DNA of 64,000 bases. It comes from Prosopocoilus inquinatus (lineage: Eukaryota > Arthropoda > Insecta > Coleoptera > Lucanidae). The stretch spans positions 49,586,101-49,650,100 of the forward strand of contig CM069872.1 in assembly GCA_036172665.1 (NCBI GenBank), read 5' to 3'. This document shows positions 13,801 to 24,400 of the stretch, piece by piece. A program made the translations under genes and the position numbers. The notes beneath the pieces are model-generated. The model did not search any database and was not told where the DNA came from. It worked only from the letters and a program-made list of their open reading frames with translations. Within the stretch, counting starts at the first letter, position 1; each line of letters opens with the position of its first letter.

Positions 13801-14963
13801 AGAGCAAGACTTAAGGTTTATGGGCATAGATAACTGGAGAACACTAACCAATAACAGAAAAGATAGAGCAAGCAAAGGCACACCAGGCCACTACTACGAC
13901 GCTCAACTTAAATGATACTCTTGCATGCAAACCACACCCTTAAGAACATGCAGCGTAAGGGTTACGAAACTGTCAAATGTAATCATTTAAGATGAACGTC
14001 GTTGTACGTGACACATGAGGGATGATCCACCTCGAAAACAGGATCGTCGAGTTTACGATTAAACAGCTACATTTTTGTAAGGAAATGTTTAGCCTGTAAT
14101 ATACAGTGTGTCCATGGATTGACTTGACAAGACGAAAAACTTTTTTAGTATCAACTTTACGCAAAAAAGTTATTCTTTACGAAAAGCTCTGCTTCTCAAG
14201 GAACTTCAGAAACAGTGTTTATACTTAGGTTTTGAAACACAGTCCGCCTAAAAAAATCCAAATTGTCTTAATTTTATGTTGCAGAAATATGGATTTTAAG
14301 CAAAAATGTACGCTTTTATGAATTCTACTGTCTAAACAACTTGGAAAATCACACTTACACTATAGTTTGCTGACTAAAGGGTGTCTAAAATATTAAAATT
14401 TCTAAATTTATGGAAAGTATAAAACTTTATTGTTATTGGTTTATATTCGGTCTAAGAACATTCATCTTCTTCGAAAACTTCAGAAACCGTGCACAAGTTT
14501 GAATTTTGAAATGCAGAGTGCCTTAAAATTACATATTCTTGAAGGGTTTTCTATGATCCAGTTTAGTGCTAATAGTTTTTTCTTCGACCCCTTCACATCC
14601 GATACAGATCCGGTGTCAACGTTTTTTTTTTTTTAAAGCAATGGGAAACTTTTACTTTACTATTTTTTCAAAATCACAAGTGCTATGATTAAGATTAGAA
14701 AAATACTTACGGAAAGCTGAGAGACCCGCCGCAGCGGCAGCAGTAAAGTGCGCATCCGAAGAATGAGGAAAGAAGAACGGCAGGGGTGCCGCCGCCGCCG
14801 CCGCCGCCGCCAAAACCGGCACCGGTGTCACCACCGCCTGATTTTCCGAGTTCGTCACACTTTCGCACTGATTTTCACGTTTCGGTGATTCCAGGTGGCC
14901 GTATATCCGAGCGAAAAAGTCGCGCGGTGTCGATGGACAGTTGCTCTTCAGTTTCGTCTCCAT
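1809..14963 (-). CDS. ro: rough homeobox transcription factor (3 exons)
   Basis: CDS exons on the minus strand are 14711-14963, 2494-2728 and 1809-1989, giving 222 residues. The start ATG (14963) is preceded by a purine-rich context. Exon 1 encodes a conserved block [11 protein letters not shown] near residues 14-24 and two alanine runs, and ends in phase 1 at a GTAAGT donor. Exon 2 completes the codon after a TTTTAG acceptor and carries the homeodomain (about residues 95-154) with the helix-3 signature WFQNRR at homeodomain positions 48-53. It ends at a GTGAGA donor in phase 2. Exon 3 supplies a Cys-containing tail and a TAA stop. The [14 protein letters not shown] start and the AKDKRIEKA end of the homeodomain are recognisable from the Drosophila rough family, which patterns photoreceptors R2/R5 in the eye. 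Intron 1 is about 12 kb and full of mobile-element relics. Exon 3 rests on splice phase and an open frame rather than on a recognised domain. The rough assignment is firm. Confidence 0.9.
2494..2728 (-). CDS. ro: Homeobox-encoding exon 2 of rough
   Basis: This 235-nt exon holds the whole homeodomain. Conserved positions are visible: R5, F8, L16, W48, F49, N51 and R53. It enters in phase 1 (the C from exon 1 makes a Leu codon) and leaves in phase 2 at a strong GTGAGAG donor. Its acceptor is TTTTGATTTTAG. Confidence 0.95.
2729..4976. other. 5' part of the large rough intron as seen on the plus strand; no assignable gene
   Basis: This holds short open frames only, notably opposing frames around 3357-3615 with protein-like composition but no recognisable family. 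At about 4112-4135 there is an (AAATC)n-like run next to a sequence resembling a non-LTR retroelement 3' tail. Nothing else stands out. Confidence 0.4.
5505..5560 (-). ncRNA. Degenerate hammerhead-like motif (CUGACGA...GAAACGUU)
   Basis: On the minus strand CTGACGA (5544-5550) is followed about 20 nt later by GAAACGTTGAG (5513-5523). The stem II bases next to GAAA (AGT) no longer pair with the opposite GCT, so activity is doubtful. An inverted partner lies at 6955-7010. Confidence 0.4.
6955..7010 (+). ncRNA. Degenerate hammerhead-like motif, inverted partner
   Basis: CTGACGA (6963-6969) and GAAACGTTGAG (6990-7000) frame a weak stem II. This is the mirror copy of the motif at 5505-5560. Confidence 0.4.
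7270..7990 (+). pseudogene. Tc1/mariner-type transposase relic
   Basis: Broken reading frames retain pieces reminiscent of the DDE transposase core: an RLDFCWW-like helix followed by NIFSDE near 7430-7515, and FLWG near 7920. Frameshifts and stops separate the pieces. A perfect 17-nt palindromic duplication around 7665-7735 (ATCAAACGCTTTGTCAAC and its complement) lies in the middle. Nothing functional. Confidence 0.4.
8517..8834 (-). CDS. Unassigned coding-like segment (possible terminal exon)
   Basis: A minus-strand open frame of about 105 residues inside rough intron 1, ending in TAA. Composition is protein-like: alternating hydrophobic strands ([48 protein letters not shown]) with few low-complexity runs. 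The pattern resembles a beta-rich PH/PTB-type fold, but this is only an impression. A pyrimidine-rich acceptor (TTTACATCGAACAG) lies just upstream, so it could be a last exon entering with one borrowed base. No upstream exon was identified. Alternatives are a nested retrocopy or a fragment of a mobile-element ORF. Confidence 0.35.
9000..9365. repeat. Inverted and duplicated 90-bp block (three arms)
   Basis: A block containing TTTACAATGAAAAACCGACG and TATTTATAAGAACAAATGAC occurs at about 9030-9105, inverted at about 9155-9225, and direct again at about 9235-9360. The first two arms surround a small spacer. Confidence 0.75.
9366..10196. other. Intronic stretch, nothing identified
   Basis: AT-rich sequence in rough intron 1 without an ORF or a repeat structure I can support. 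Confidence 0.4.
10391..10456 (-). ncRNA. Type I hammerhead ribozyme (copy 1)
   Basis: In order on the minus strand: outer stem I CGAGC, inner stem I CUCUG, core CUGAAGA (10434-10440), stem II AGCCC/GGGCU with loop CAAGCA, GAAA (10414-10417), a very short stem III ACAG/CUGU with no loop, GUC cleavage triplet, then CAGAG and GCUCG closing stem I. Predicted cleavage is between 10406 and 10405. It is sense with respect to rough. Confidence 0.9.
10746..10810 (+). ncRNA. Type I hammerhead ribozyme (copy 2)
   Basis: Same architecture as copy 1 on the plus strand. The core CTGAAGA is at 10762-10768 and the predicted cleavage is after GUC at 10796/10797. It is antisense to rough. Confidence 0.9.
10863..11480. 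other. Intronic stretch, nothing identified
   Basis: AT-rich, no ORF or structured repeat. There are short homopolymer runs only. Confidence 0.4.
11490..11830 (+). pseudogene. Tc1-like transposase fragment
   Basis: Around 11610-11690 one frame reads [20 protein letters not shown], typical of the DNA-binding (HTH) region of Tc1-like transposases. Frame breaks surround it and no DDE domain follows. This is a decayed remnant inside rough intron 1. Confidence 0.6.
12700..13915 (+). pseudogene. Non-LTR retrotransposon (LINE) reverse-transcriptase relic
   Basis: Frameshifted pieces read in order on the plus strand: [10 protein letters not shown] near 12920-12950 (RT motif with catalytic Asp), [10 protein letters not shown] at about 13180-13220 (the YxDD motif with Thr at x) followed by [18 protein letters not shown] and NESKTEYI, then a C-terminal block [13 protein letters not shown] with [12 protein letters not shown] near 13690-13810. 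Stops and frame changes separate the pieces, so the copy is dead. It is jockey-like in flavour; the clade is uncertain. Confidence 0.75.
13916..14640. repeat. Partial copies of the 5-7 kb inverted-repeat family
   Basis: Around 14105-14225 the sequence shares the TTGACTTGACAAGACG, TTACGCAAAAAAGTT and GGAACTTCAGAAACAGTG style blocks seen at 5.2-5.7 and 6.75-7.2 kb. The rest is AT-rich without a gene. Confidence 0.45.
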
Positions 14964-15600
14964 TCCTTTCGTAGTTCCCAAAAAAAAAAACACTTCACGA
15001 GGATTCTCGGCGGAGCATGATCGCAACCGCACTCGGAAACGTCATCCTTCGGTTTTGACTATAAGTAAATATTAAATCTAAGCATAATGTGAATTGACCG
15101 TTTGGCGCGTGTTCGAGGGCGTTGCTTTGAGGGCGGGCCCGTTGTTGTCCAACCGATAGCTTCGATTTACACCCTCCACGGCCTTTAATCTCCTTAAGTA
15201 CCCAATATTGATAATTTGATACATATTAAATAACAATTAAATCCCAATAGTTGTATGTAAATTATAATTTGAACTATTATATGAGAAGATTACATTCTAT
15301 ATAATAAACAATGTATAGGCGTTCCAAAACAAACATTTAAATATTTATACAGTCGAAAACAAATTAAAAATCTCAATACACACGGTCCGCGAATTAATAA
15401 GATTTATATGATAAGCATAGGTAATGTTTTACGTGAATACAATCCGTTTGGAACACCCGGTATGTACTGAAATCAGAAAAATACGTGTCCGTCCTTTCGC
15501 CTTTCGCTTGATACTCCTGCTTGACATACATCTTGACATTTCGAAAATAATTTGGCAAATAGTTGGTTTCCAAACAACAACCCAATGGTCATCATAAATC
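14964..15600. promoter_or_regulatory. Upstream region of rough
   Basis: This holds the 5' UTR and likely promoter of rough (transcribed leftward). GC content rises at 15000-15180, including a GGGCGGGCCCG stretch. No TATA box or Inr can be placed with confidence. The remainder is AT-rich. Confidence 0.35.
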
Positions 15601-16569
15601 TCATTTCTTAACCGAAAACGAAATCTCCGTCTTCTTCAAAGGCCCAAATTTTTATCCATCGCCCCAAAAACAATACCCATTGGTGACATCGTAACTAACG
15701 TTGTATCCGCCCTTATCAAAGGTCCTTCCCACATTGCAGGAACTATTTACCAGGAAAAATTCTAGAAAGTACCAAACCCCCTAAACCAAATTGTACAAAA
15801 ACTGAATTTAAAGTCCTTAAAACCTGAAAACTAACCCAGACATAGTCATACTCTCTGCACACAGAGGAGGGAATGTCATTTTAGTTTTGGACCTCGTAGA
15901 AAAAGACCGGAAAATTAATAACCTATTAGACAACCCTGCCTACCGACTCTAAAGCTACTTTTCCTGCTTTGGATGTTTGGAGAATTGGGTATTTGAGGAT
16001 TGCTGTCGCTGATTTCACTTGACGAAAGTCAAGTCCAAGTTGGAAAAGCATCCACAAACCCGATACATCATTACGTGCTGTAGTCAACCCAATCAACTCA
16101 CCAACCTACGTGACTACAGAATTTTTTGACGTTACGAACTCCCTGAAATCCACAAACCCGATACGTCCTTACGTGCCGTAGTCAGCCCAATCAACTCACC
16201 AATTTATAAGGTCTTTAAATATCTAGCACACACCCTCAAACCATTTGCCAGGTGAAGTTGAAACCTTTACCTTCAGCTCCCAGCATTTCGTCCAAAAAAT
16301 TCTCGAGATGTCCTTAGACCCGGAGGACATTCTGGTCAGCTTTGATGTAGAATCAATCCTGTTCACCGAAGTCCCGATTCCCCAATACAATTCCAATCAT
16401 CCAGAAACTGTTCAGAGTCCATAACCAACCCAATTCCCTTATTTCCCTTAATAAAATTTTTTTTTTTTAACTTCAACTTATTTCATGTTCCGCGATCAAT
16501 ATGATACCATTATTTTTAAGTTGCTTTGTAATTAATCTGTTCTTAAAGAAACTGGTAAATATCTATATC

Positions 16570-16760
16570 TATTTAAATGCCTGAACGGTTCAGTGGTTCA
16601 AGGGACCGGCCTTGCAATCGTAAGGTCGTGGGTTTGCACAACGCTCGAGGTATTTCTCGAGGGTCATTACTCACGGTAGGTACCCTTCAGTGTTGGGGAT
16701 ACAACGTGAGTTTGCACCCGCCCGAGATATTTCTCGGGGGTCGTTGCTCACGGTAGGTAC
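16570..16760 (+). mobile_element. tRNA-derived SINE-like insertion
   Basis: TGGTTCAAGGGA (box A-like) is followed about 40 nt later by GTGGGTTTGCAC (box B-like) in a tRNA-shaped block, then by two related copies of a CGAGGTATTTCTCGAGGGTC block. Inserted in the Penelope relic. Confidence 0.45.
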
Positions 16761-17109
16761 AGTCTTGGGGATACAATTCGACGATGTTTCCCCTTCAACG
16801 GCGAGGAGGTTTAGAAGTAACAAAGCCATGGAACACTTTACATACACAAAAATACACTTCCACCCCTGAGGTCCTGCCAAGTCGATGACTTAGGACAAAC
16901 ACCACAGAAGAAAAAAAAACAAGTACAAACACAACCATGGGTTCTCCTGTCTCCCCAATAAGAGGAAACTTCTTTGTGGAGGCATTCAAACAACAAGTCC
17001 GCACTTCTTTTCCCCTTAATCCTTAAAAGTATTGGTCAGATACGTTGACGTTGCTTTTACAATTTGGCCACGTGGTAAGGAATACCTAAGCAACTTCTTT
17101 CAACACCTT

Positions 17110-17590
17110 AATACTAAGAATAATTATACCCGATAATTTTGCTACCCGGATACCCGTTACTGACACCCGGGTAGTTACCAGTTACCCAATAAGTACCGGG
17201 CACCCGACGACTACTTGGATATCCGATAAGTATGGAATAATAATTTGAGAAACTATGTTAGAAGTATTCTAAGTAATTGGTGCTCATTCGCTCGATCGAA
17301 ATGTAATGGACGTTACATCAGGCGAAATGAATGAAATCCACCCGGTTGTTGGTCACTTTACCTATGCCCGATTTCTTCACCTCCTGATAAATTTATCTGC
17401 CAGGCATTATCCTTGGAAACCGTTGTATCGATAATAGTTTCCGAGGATACTACCTGGCAGAAAAATTTATCCGTAGGTGAAGAAATCTGGCCCTAGTATT
17501 GCAAATCGAGTAATATCGGGTATCGGGTAAAGGGTATTCATAAAGGAGAACCGGGTAAGTTTAAATAAACGAGTACCCGGGTACCCCTTG
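17110..17590. repeat. Fold-back insert with ACCCGGGTA motifs
   Basis: It separates two pieces of the Penelope reverse transcriptase that are normally adjacent. Inverted blocks include TTATCCTTGGAAACCGTTG versus GATAATAGTTTCCGAGGATA and repeated TACCCGGGTA strings near both ends. Confidence 0.6.
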
Positions 17591-17749
17591 TCATCTCTAC
17601 TTAACACCCAACATCCTGAAACTTTGGAATACGAAAGCGATCGAGGGTCGCTTACCTTTCCTTGATATCTTAGTAAGCCGCCTCCCGAATGGTAGATTAG
17701 GTCACTGTCTAACGAATACCCTGTGCGCAAACCGACTAGGTTTTGAGTA

Positions 17750-18150
17750 AAAATTCGTTCATTGTAATGTCGTTCGTGAACGATCTTCGGCGCCGTAACA
17801 TTCGCCGTAATCTTTTCGAACGAAACGTCGGCGCCGTAACATTCCACTTTTATTTGTAACGCGCCGTCAACGTTTTCGAAATACTTTTTCCTCGCTGCGT
17901 AATGATTAATTTCAAATAAGTGCACATCTGAATCACATTACCGAAACACACTTTTAAAATACGTCATTTGTCAACCGACATTCTCGAAAAAAGTACGGTG
18001 CGGCGCTACGTCCAACGCGTTCGTTTCGTTCATCTCATTCACTGACTCAAAAGATTCGTTTGTTCGGAATTCACACTTAAAGAATGAATCTTTTTGGACC
18101 GTTCATAGTATTAATCGTTCAGAATGAACGATTCGTTCGTGAACGACATA
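17750..18150. repeat. Short element bounded by GTTCGTGAACGA repeats
   Basis: The palindrome TCGTTCGTGAACGA occurs at about 17770 and 18130, framing a GC-richer interior with duplicated GGCGCCGTAACATTC blocks. Inserted in the Penelope relic. Confidence 0.5.
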
Positions 18151-19204
18151 ACTCTAATACGGATCGTTGATGAATCTGAACGCACATTCTCATCATCGTC
18201 CTTTTCAAGAACAAACATTAGTCATTAATTCACTAGTTAGTCGCGTCTTTGCCCTATCAAGAGTCCTCGTCACTTCAAACCAATGATGCCAGATGGTTGT
18301 AAAAATTACGGTAGACGTCCGCGCCATCATACCTGGAGCTGTGGCAATCGATGGTCCACGCAACGTGTCAGCGTTAACGTGGCGCTTGGATTGGTGGGAG
18401 ACCAACCATTTTATCGGGCAGCACTCCTCCAGATTGAACTCAATCACGTGACAAAAGTCCCATTCAACAAGAACTACAACGAACGTGATGTCCAAAGTTC
18501 CATTTGCCGTCATCTCACCCTAACTCCACCGCGCCCTGAAGTGAAGTTGATACTCCACTAGTCGCTACCTTTCTTAAATCCAGACCATAACGAAACGAAT
18601 AGGCAAATCCTCAAACAACAAAACATCAAATCCATAATTTTTTTACCCATGACAAAAAGAAACTGGAAACCGGTCAAGAAATCCAGTTTTCCGACACAAA
18701 ATTCACGTTTCTTTGATCGTAAAATCTCTGCGCCTATAGAAATTTTCAAACACCCCACCAACCTACACCGTGATACTGGCTTTTACCTCCACAATACCCA
18801 GAGACATCTCGTTAACACACCAACAGACCAATCTCCGCTTACCGTTTCGCCCCTCTGCTCTCACCGACCACTATACTATCCTGTAAAGCATAAAAGTCGT
18901 AACTGACCTCACCGACCACTGTATTACCCTGTTAAGCGTAGAAGTCGTAACTGACAAAATTTATTACACCATCAAATCTGAATATTTTATTAAAAGTTGC
19001 ATTTACATTTACCAAAAGGTTGCAAGGCAGAAACAAATAAGCCAGAGCGTGCAGATCATATAGACGTCATAAGCCAAACCTGCAGACGTTAGGACGCCGC
19101 AAAAAAGGTGAAATGTGGATACGACTTCTATGCTTAACAGGGCAGTATGACGTAAATGCCACGACAACGGACATACCACCTACTGAGCCTCAACAACTAA
19201 CGAG

Positions 19205-19275
19205 AAGCCACGGCAGCCCTGAGGAAGTTCTTCTGCAACGAAGAACGAAACGTCGGCGGTAGCAGAAATCCGAAT
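19205..19275 (+). ncRNA. Hammerhead motif at the 3' end of the Penelope relic
   Basis: CUGAGGA (19219-19225), one unpaired A, a perfect 7-bp stem II GUUCUUC/GAAGAAC (19227-19233 with 19240-19246), GAAA (19247-19250), a 2-bp stem III AC/GU, then GUC (19252-19254). GCC before the core pairs with GGC after the cleavage site. The short stem III suggests action as a dimer, as described for Penelope-linked hammerheads. Confidence 0.7.
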
Positions 19276-19430
19276 GACGCGGTTCCAACCGGAAGCCAAT
19301 CCAGGTACCTCCTCTCAACAGCGGTTGCTGCATTCATCTTGAGGGAGCTCACGCGAGTCATGGGAACCGCCCGGAAAATCTACCGTAATCGAAGTTTTAA
19401 TTACTTACTTACTTAGATTTAATTAAGGGC

Positions 19431-20390
19431 GATATTGTGCTGCGACTTATTAATCTATTGTGCCCCCTTAAATGAGCTATAAGCTGCTGTGGTTGGCCCG
19501 CTCTTATAGCTCCCCATCCAATCTCGGAGCTTTAATAAATTGCAGTCACTGTGATGGTGTCAGAGAAGGTATGTCTTCTTGCAAGAGTTAATTTAGTTTT
19601 GATCCAAGATTACCACTACTATTTCATTTGAATACAAACTTTCCCAGTAGATAACAGCTGGACAGGAGTCTTTAAGAAAAGGTCTTATACTGTCTCTCTT
19701 TGTTCGTATGTGTTAAACTGGAGCAACTATGTTGGTAGCTCCTTCTAATTTGGAATATGCACTGCCCTTGCCCCCCTCTTATTCTTTAATGATAAAAAAT
19801 CGATTCATTGACCACCTCATCGTGATGTGAAAGTACAAAATTCATTTTAAATGATTTTATAGGCCTGTTTATTATTTTTCCTTGTAAATGAAGCTGTTGT
19901 CTAAGCGCCGTAATTACCAGTGCAATACTCGTATAAGTAAGTACGTTTATGTTCATGAAGCGTTTTCCACGGGAAAGTTTCAAGAACTGATTTTTCCACT
20001 TCCGTAAACATAAAATGTGTTTTCAAGGCTTTACGCGCCCAGCCAGCCGACGACAGCGAGATCCGGAGAATAAGTCCAACACAATATGAAATGTAAAATA
20101 TTATTATGATGAGATTACAACAGCACAGTTGAACAAATCCCAATGCTGCGCCATCAAACAGCAGTGGGGGTGAGACAAGACATGTGTTCCCCCTACTACC
20201 TAAAAGCTTGCATGATCGGCGATTATTTTAAATACGTATTTAAACTATTTTTGTTCTGTGTGTATTACATGTGTTTCAGATCTAATCTGCGGCCGCTTAA
20301 TTATCTGTTAGTTGCTTCGTCAATGGTTTTCATAAAATTACTGTGCTTTTCTCCTCATACACAATTATTTGTTTTGTTTTTTATTTTTAA
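19431..20390. other. Intergenic, nothing identified
   Basis: Short open frames only (for example 19901-20143 minus) with no family resemblance and no splice support. Confidence 0.4.
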
Positions 20391-22020
20391 TTTATTTCAT
20401 ACATAATTACCAAAAAAACCATGTGTAAATATTACAATAATATATCTTTGGCACTAAGTATGTCAGTTATCCTCTGTCCTGCAAAAAGAAAAAGTAATGT
20501 AAAGAAAATTAGAAAGCAGAGAAATATTTTTTGTTAAAATAAATCCAGCCTGAGTGCTTCTGGTCAACCACCACAGCCAACGCATTTGCGTTCATCAAAT
20601 GTAATGGGAATTCGTAAAATATGGTTTTTGATTTCTTTTTATAAGAGAACCTTATTCAGGGCCCTCGCGAGGCCAAAAGCCGCCCGCGTGCCACTTCCTT
20701 ATTTTGACGGCCTCTGATAAATTCTAGTTCGGGCATGCAAAAACGGTAAATGATCAAAATTATTTTAAAAATTGAAAGAAACAAGAAAATGGATAAACAG
20801 CAATTTTCAAAAATTTTTTCAGTTTTTCAACTTTTTCTAAACATTTTCCTTCACTTCTCTAAACATTCTCCTTCACTTTTCTAAACACTCTCCTTCACTT
20901 TTCTAAACATTCTCCTTCACTTTTCTAAACATTCTCCAACGATCAATGATCAAAATTATTTTAAAAATTAAAAGGAAAAAAATGGAAAAAGAAAAATTTT
21001 CAAAAATTTTTTCAGTTTTTCAACTTTTTCTAAACATTCTCCTTCACTTCCTTTTTTTATTTTTAATTTATTTCATACATAATTATCAAAGAAGTCATGT
21101 GTAAATATTACAATATAATATATTTGGCACTAGGTATGTCAGTTACCATCTGTCCTGCAAAAAGAAAAAGTAATGTAAAGAAAATTAGAAAGAAGAGAAA
21201 TATTTTTTGTTGAAATAAATCCAGCCTGAGTGCTTCTGGTCAACGACCACAGCCAACGCACGCATTTGAGTTTATCAAATGTAATGAAAATACGTAAAAA
21301 TTGGTTTTTAATTTCTTTTTACAAGAGAACCTTATTTAGGGCCCCCGTGAGGCGAAAAGCCTCCCGCGTGCCGCTTCTTATTTTGACGCCCTCTAACAAA
21401 TTCTAGTTCGGGCATGCAAAAACGATCAATGATCAAAATTATTTTAAAAATTAAAAGAAAAAAAAAGTTTTTCAACTTTTTCTAAACATTTTCCTTCACT
21501 TTTCTAAACATTCTCCTTCACTTCCTTTTTTTATTTTTTATTTATTTCGTACATAATTATCAAAAAACAAAAAAATCATGTGTAAATATTACAATAATAC
21601 ATTTTTGGCACTAGGTCTGTCAGTTGTCCTCTATCCTGCAAAAAGAAAAAGTAATGTAAAGAAAATTAGAAAGAAGGCATTTGCGTTCTCGAGAGACCAA
21701 AAGCCGCCCGCCTGCCACTCCTTATTTTGGCGCCCTCTATTAAATTCGAGTTCGAAGATGCAAAAACGGTCAATTATCAAAATTATTTGAATACAAAAAA
21801 ATTAAAAGAAACAAGAAAATGGAAAACGAAAAATTTTTAAGAATTTTAAACACTAGGAAAAAATTTTAAAGCTTTTAACTTTTTTTTAAACATTTTCCTT
21901 CGCTTTTCTAAACTTTTTCCTTCACTTTTCTAAACATTCTCCTTCACTTTTATAAACATTCTCCTTCACTTTTCTAAACATTCTCCTTCACTTTTTTCAA
22001 GTTCCGAGCCGCCGCGAGCC
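20391..22020. repeat. Three degenerate tandem copies plus a CTCCTTCACTTTTCTAAACAT minisatellite
   Basis: A block starting TTTATTTCATACATAATTA and including CATGTGTAAATATTACAAT and CCTGCAAAAAGAAAAAGTAA recurs at about 20395, 21065 and 21545. Each is followed by a run of the 21-22-bp unit (20840-20935, 21470-21510, 21890-21985). This is satellite-like. Confidence 0.75.
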
Positions 22021-22054
22021 TCCAGAGACGAACGGTCCAAACAGCGCGAAGCGC

Positions 22055-22265
22055 TTTCTTCTCATTTGACTAAGGAGGCCTCTGTTTAAGACTCCTCCTC
22101 CCCCCACCAGAATGCATTAATATTAATATTAAAAAAAAATTACAAAAGCAAAAGGAACTTAAATTTTCCTTTTGCTTTTGTGATTTTTTTTAATATTAAT
22201 ATTAATGCATTCTTGGGGGGGGGGGGGTCTTAACCAGAGGTCTCCTTAGTCAGATCAGAAGAAAG
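22055..22265. repeat. MITE-like palindrome
   Basis: Arms with CTAAGGAGGCCTC at 22070 and GAGGTCTCCTTAG at 22240 are inverted. The interior is a nearly perfect palindrome around AAAAGCAAAAGGAA. It includes a run of 12 or more G at 22215. Confidence 0.75.
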
Positions 22266-23039
22266 ATTTCTAAAAACTTAAAAAGTAAACTAAAATGTAA
22301 TTTGTTTTTTTTTTAATCAAACCGTAACAGCTCCCATAATTTGTTTTTTACGTAATAGAATTATTAAATACATTAATTTCTTTATGAAAATTTTTATCAC
22401 ATGAAAATCCACAAAACCTAAACTTTTCTACTTTTAATTGCCGCAGTTATTTTAGTCGACGTTTTGCCATGAGATTGACGGCTTTATCAAGACAATTCAA
22501 TAGCCCTGTGAAAAGTTTTTCCAAATAATTTTTACCAGATAAACTTTTTTTGGAGTAAAAAAAATAGCAAAACATGTCCAGTGGTCAACAGGCCAACTGC
22601 CGCCCCCTGATGGCGCCTGCGTGCACTGCACGCTTTACGCACATGGTTACGGGGACCCTCCTACCCTTACTAATTTTTTTCTTTTTTCTAAATGAAAAGA
22701 TTGCAAAATTTTAGGCAAATGATTTTAATTTTCATTGTTGAAGCAAATAAGCCGCAAAAAATGTGTAAATATTACGAAAACAGAACTATTAGCAGCTAAA
22801 CGATGAAGGCTAAGCAATCAAAAAATCCTGTCAAGTTATGCTTTTTTGAAATCTATCATCGCTTGTAGGGGTTTATTAATATTTTCAACACACATTTGGT
22901 TAAATGTGCAATCCTAGATGGCGTTGACACTTTTTTTTTATTTTTAAAATTTGTATCAATTTTGAACCGGGATATAGATTTTTTCGATGTGTGAATGCGT
23001 TTCGAATGAAAAGAAAATGAAAGATGAACGATGAATTAC

Positions 23040-23255
23040 CTTGCGGAAGAAATTAGATTAAAAGACATTGCAGATGCTTCTCGAAGATCGGCAAGGTGAA
23101 CCGATTCCACGTCAGACGCTGTCTTGGCGTCGTCCATAGCCATTCTGAAATATTTCTTCCACATCAGACGTTGCGTTCTCCGAGCTCGCTGGTTCTGGAT
23201 CGTTTCCGTGTACTGGCACGGGGTAGTAGGGAAAGTTTTTGGTACAACATCATCT
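23040..23255 (-). CDS. Unassigned internal exon, phase 2-2
   Basis: A 216-nt open segment lies between a clean acceptor (TTTTCATTTAG) and a donor (CAAG/GTAATT). It encodes about 71 residues including VVPKTFPTTPCQYTET, QRARRTQRLMWKKYFRMAM and LADLREASAMSFNLI. The balanced composition, the splice sites at both ends and the absence of repeats suggest a real coding exon. I do not recognise the family. No partner exon with matching phase was found on either side: the sequence below is repeat-rich, and the next gene above (PPP1R36-like) ends with its own stop at 26020. It could belong to a gene whose other exons lie in unrecognised stretches, or be a relic. Confidence 0.5.
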
Positions 23256-24120
23256 CTAAATGAAAATTTATTTACAAAAATAAAGAAAAGAAAATTCTTG
23301 CAGAATAAAGTCTGCGAGTCTAAACCCTAAGTTAAATCATTGCGTCAATCCAAAGGCTACATAGTAAGTATAATGCATTCTTTATTTATTTTATATCGCA
23401 GCAGGCTGTTGCCGTCCTGGTTACTTACAATGCCTGGTGGCAAGTTGCGCTGAGAAGTCAACAGCTGTCGCGAAGCTACTCCCTGAATGCGGTGGGGGTG
23501 AGTTAGATAGGACGATAAGGGCGCCAGGGAGCAACCTCAGCTGGTGAACGCACCATGGAACCGCTTCCCAAAATGCCATAGCGTGAGCTGATAAACGAAA
23601 ACTTCCAGGCGATTCACTAGCACTCGTACGTTCGAGGGAGGAGTTGAGGCCCAGCCAGCAAAACACCGTGACGTAATAAATAATAAATGTATTGGCGCAC
23701 GCCTATAACTTGGCAATAGTGCACGCTAGCCTCAATGGCCCAAAGCAAACTATACTCTTAAAAAAAAGAACAAGTAACGATTCAACAAATTAAGGCCCGG
23801 TTTCACCATCACAGTTTAACTTTAAACAACGCTTTATTGTGACGGAGAAACCAGGCCTAATACGTCAATTACCTTAACCAACAACTGAAATTGACCTCCA
23901 AAAAGTCGACGATAAATACTCTAAATTAGTACAAAAAGATAAATTAAATAAATAAATAATAAATGAAATAGATAGAAAAACATGCTGGTACGTTACTTAT
24001 GAATTGTGTTTTTGATTTTACCAATATCTTACTTGGATAGCTTAAAAAGGTACGACTGTCTCTGCTGATCGTTGATGCCTTTAGGTCGCCGACGGTCAAA
24101 ATAAAATATCAGGAGCTAGC
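23256..24120. other. Intergenic region with one short TTTCACCA-type palindrome
   Basis: At 23792-23862 GGCCCGGTTTCACCATCACA returns inverted as GACGGAGAAACCAGGCCT, a MITE-like element. The remaining sequence shows no supportable gene. Confidence 0.5.
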
Positions 24121-24199
24121 TCCTTACACGGGTAAACGTCGAACTTCAACACCGCTACCGCAGGCGCCACCGTCGGTGACCTTCAATGCAGGCCAAGTC

Positions 24200-24400
24200 T
24201 TCGAAAAATTGAGACAACCACAAAGCGAAATCTGCCTTACTTCCAAAATATCCACAGAGTATTCAGTCGAACACCCTACGGTGAACCGGATTCTGTTCGA
24301 AAAATTGAGACAACCACAAAGTGAAATCTGCCTTACTCCCAACAATCCACAGAGTATTTAGTCGTACACCCCACGGTGAAACGGATTATGTTCGAAAAAA
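24200..24400. repeat. Tandem duplication, unit about 96 bp
   Basis: TTCGAAAAATTGAGACAACC recurs at 24201 and 24297, with a third start at about 24392. The units share ATCTGCCTTACT, CCACAGAGTATT and CACGGTGAA-like blocks with some substitutions. Confidence 0.75.

Larger units (their letters stand above)
15600..19430 (+). mobile_element. Decayed Penelope-like retroelement
   Basis: Plus-strand fragments follow the order of a Penelope reverse transcriptase: LRAVVSPINSPIYKVFKYLA near 16160-16235 (partly duplicated at 16050-16110), DILVSFDVES near 16325-16360, RYVDVAFTIWP near 17040-17075 (the catalytic YVDD now reads YVDV), LPFLDILVSRLPNGRLGH near 17655-17715, and the C-terminal EIFKHPTNLHRDTGFYL near 18740-18790. 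Frames are broken by stops, a SINE-like insert (16.5-17.0 kb) and fold-back inserts (17.1-17.6 and 17.75-18.15 kb). No GIY-YIG endonuclease is readable. A hammerhead motif lies near the 3' end, followed by a TTAC microsatellite. Confidence 0.8.

Noticed and set aside
20840..21985. CRISPR-like short repeats
   Set aside because: The 21-22-bp units are contiguous with no unique spacers, in a eukaryotic nuclear context.
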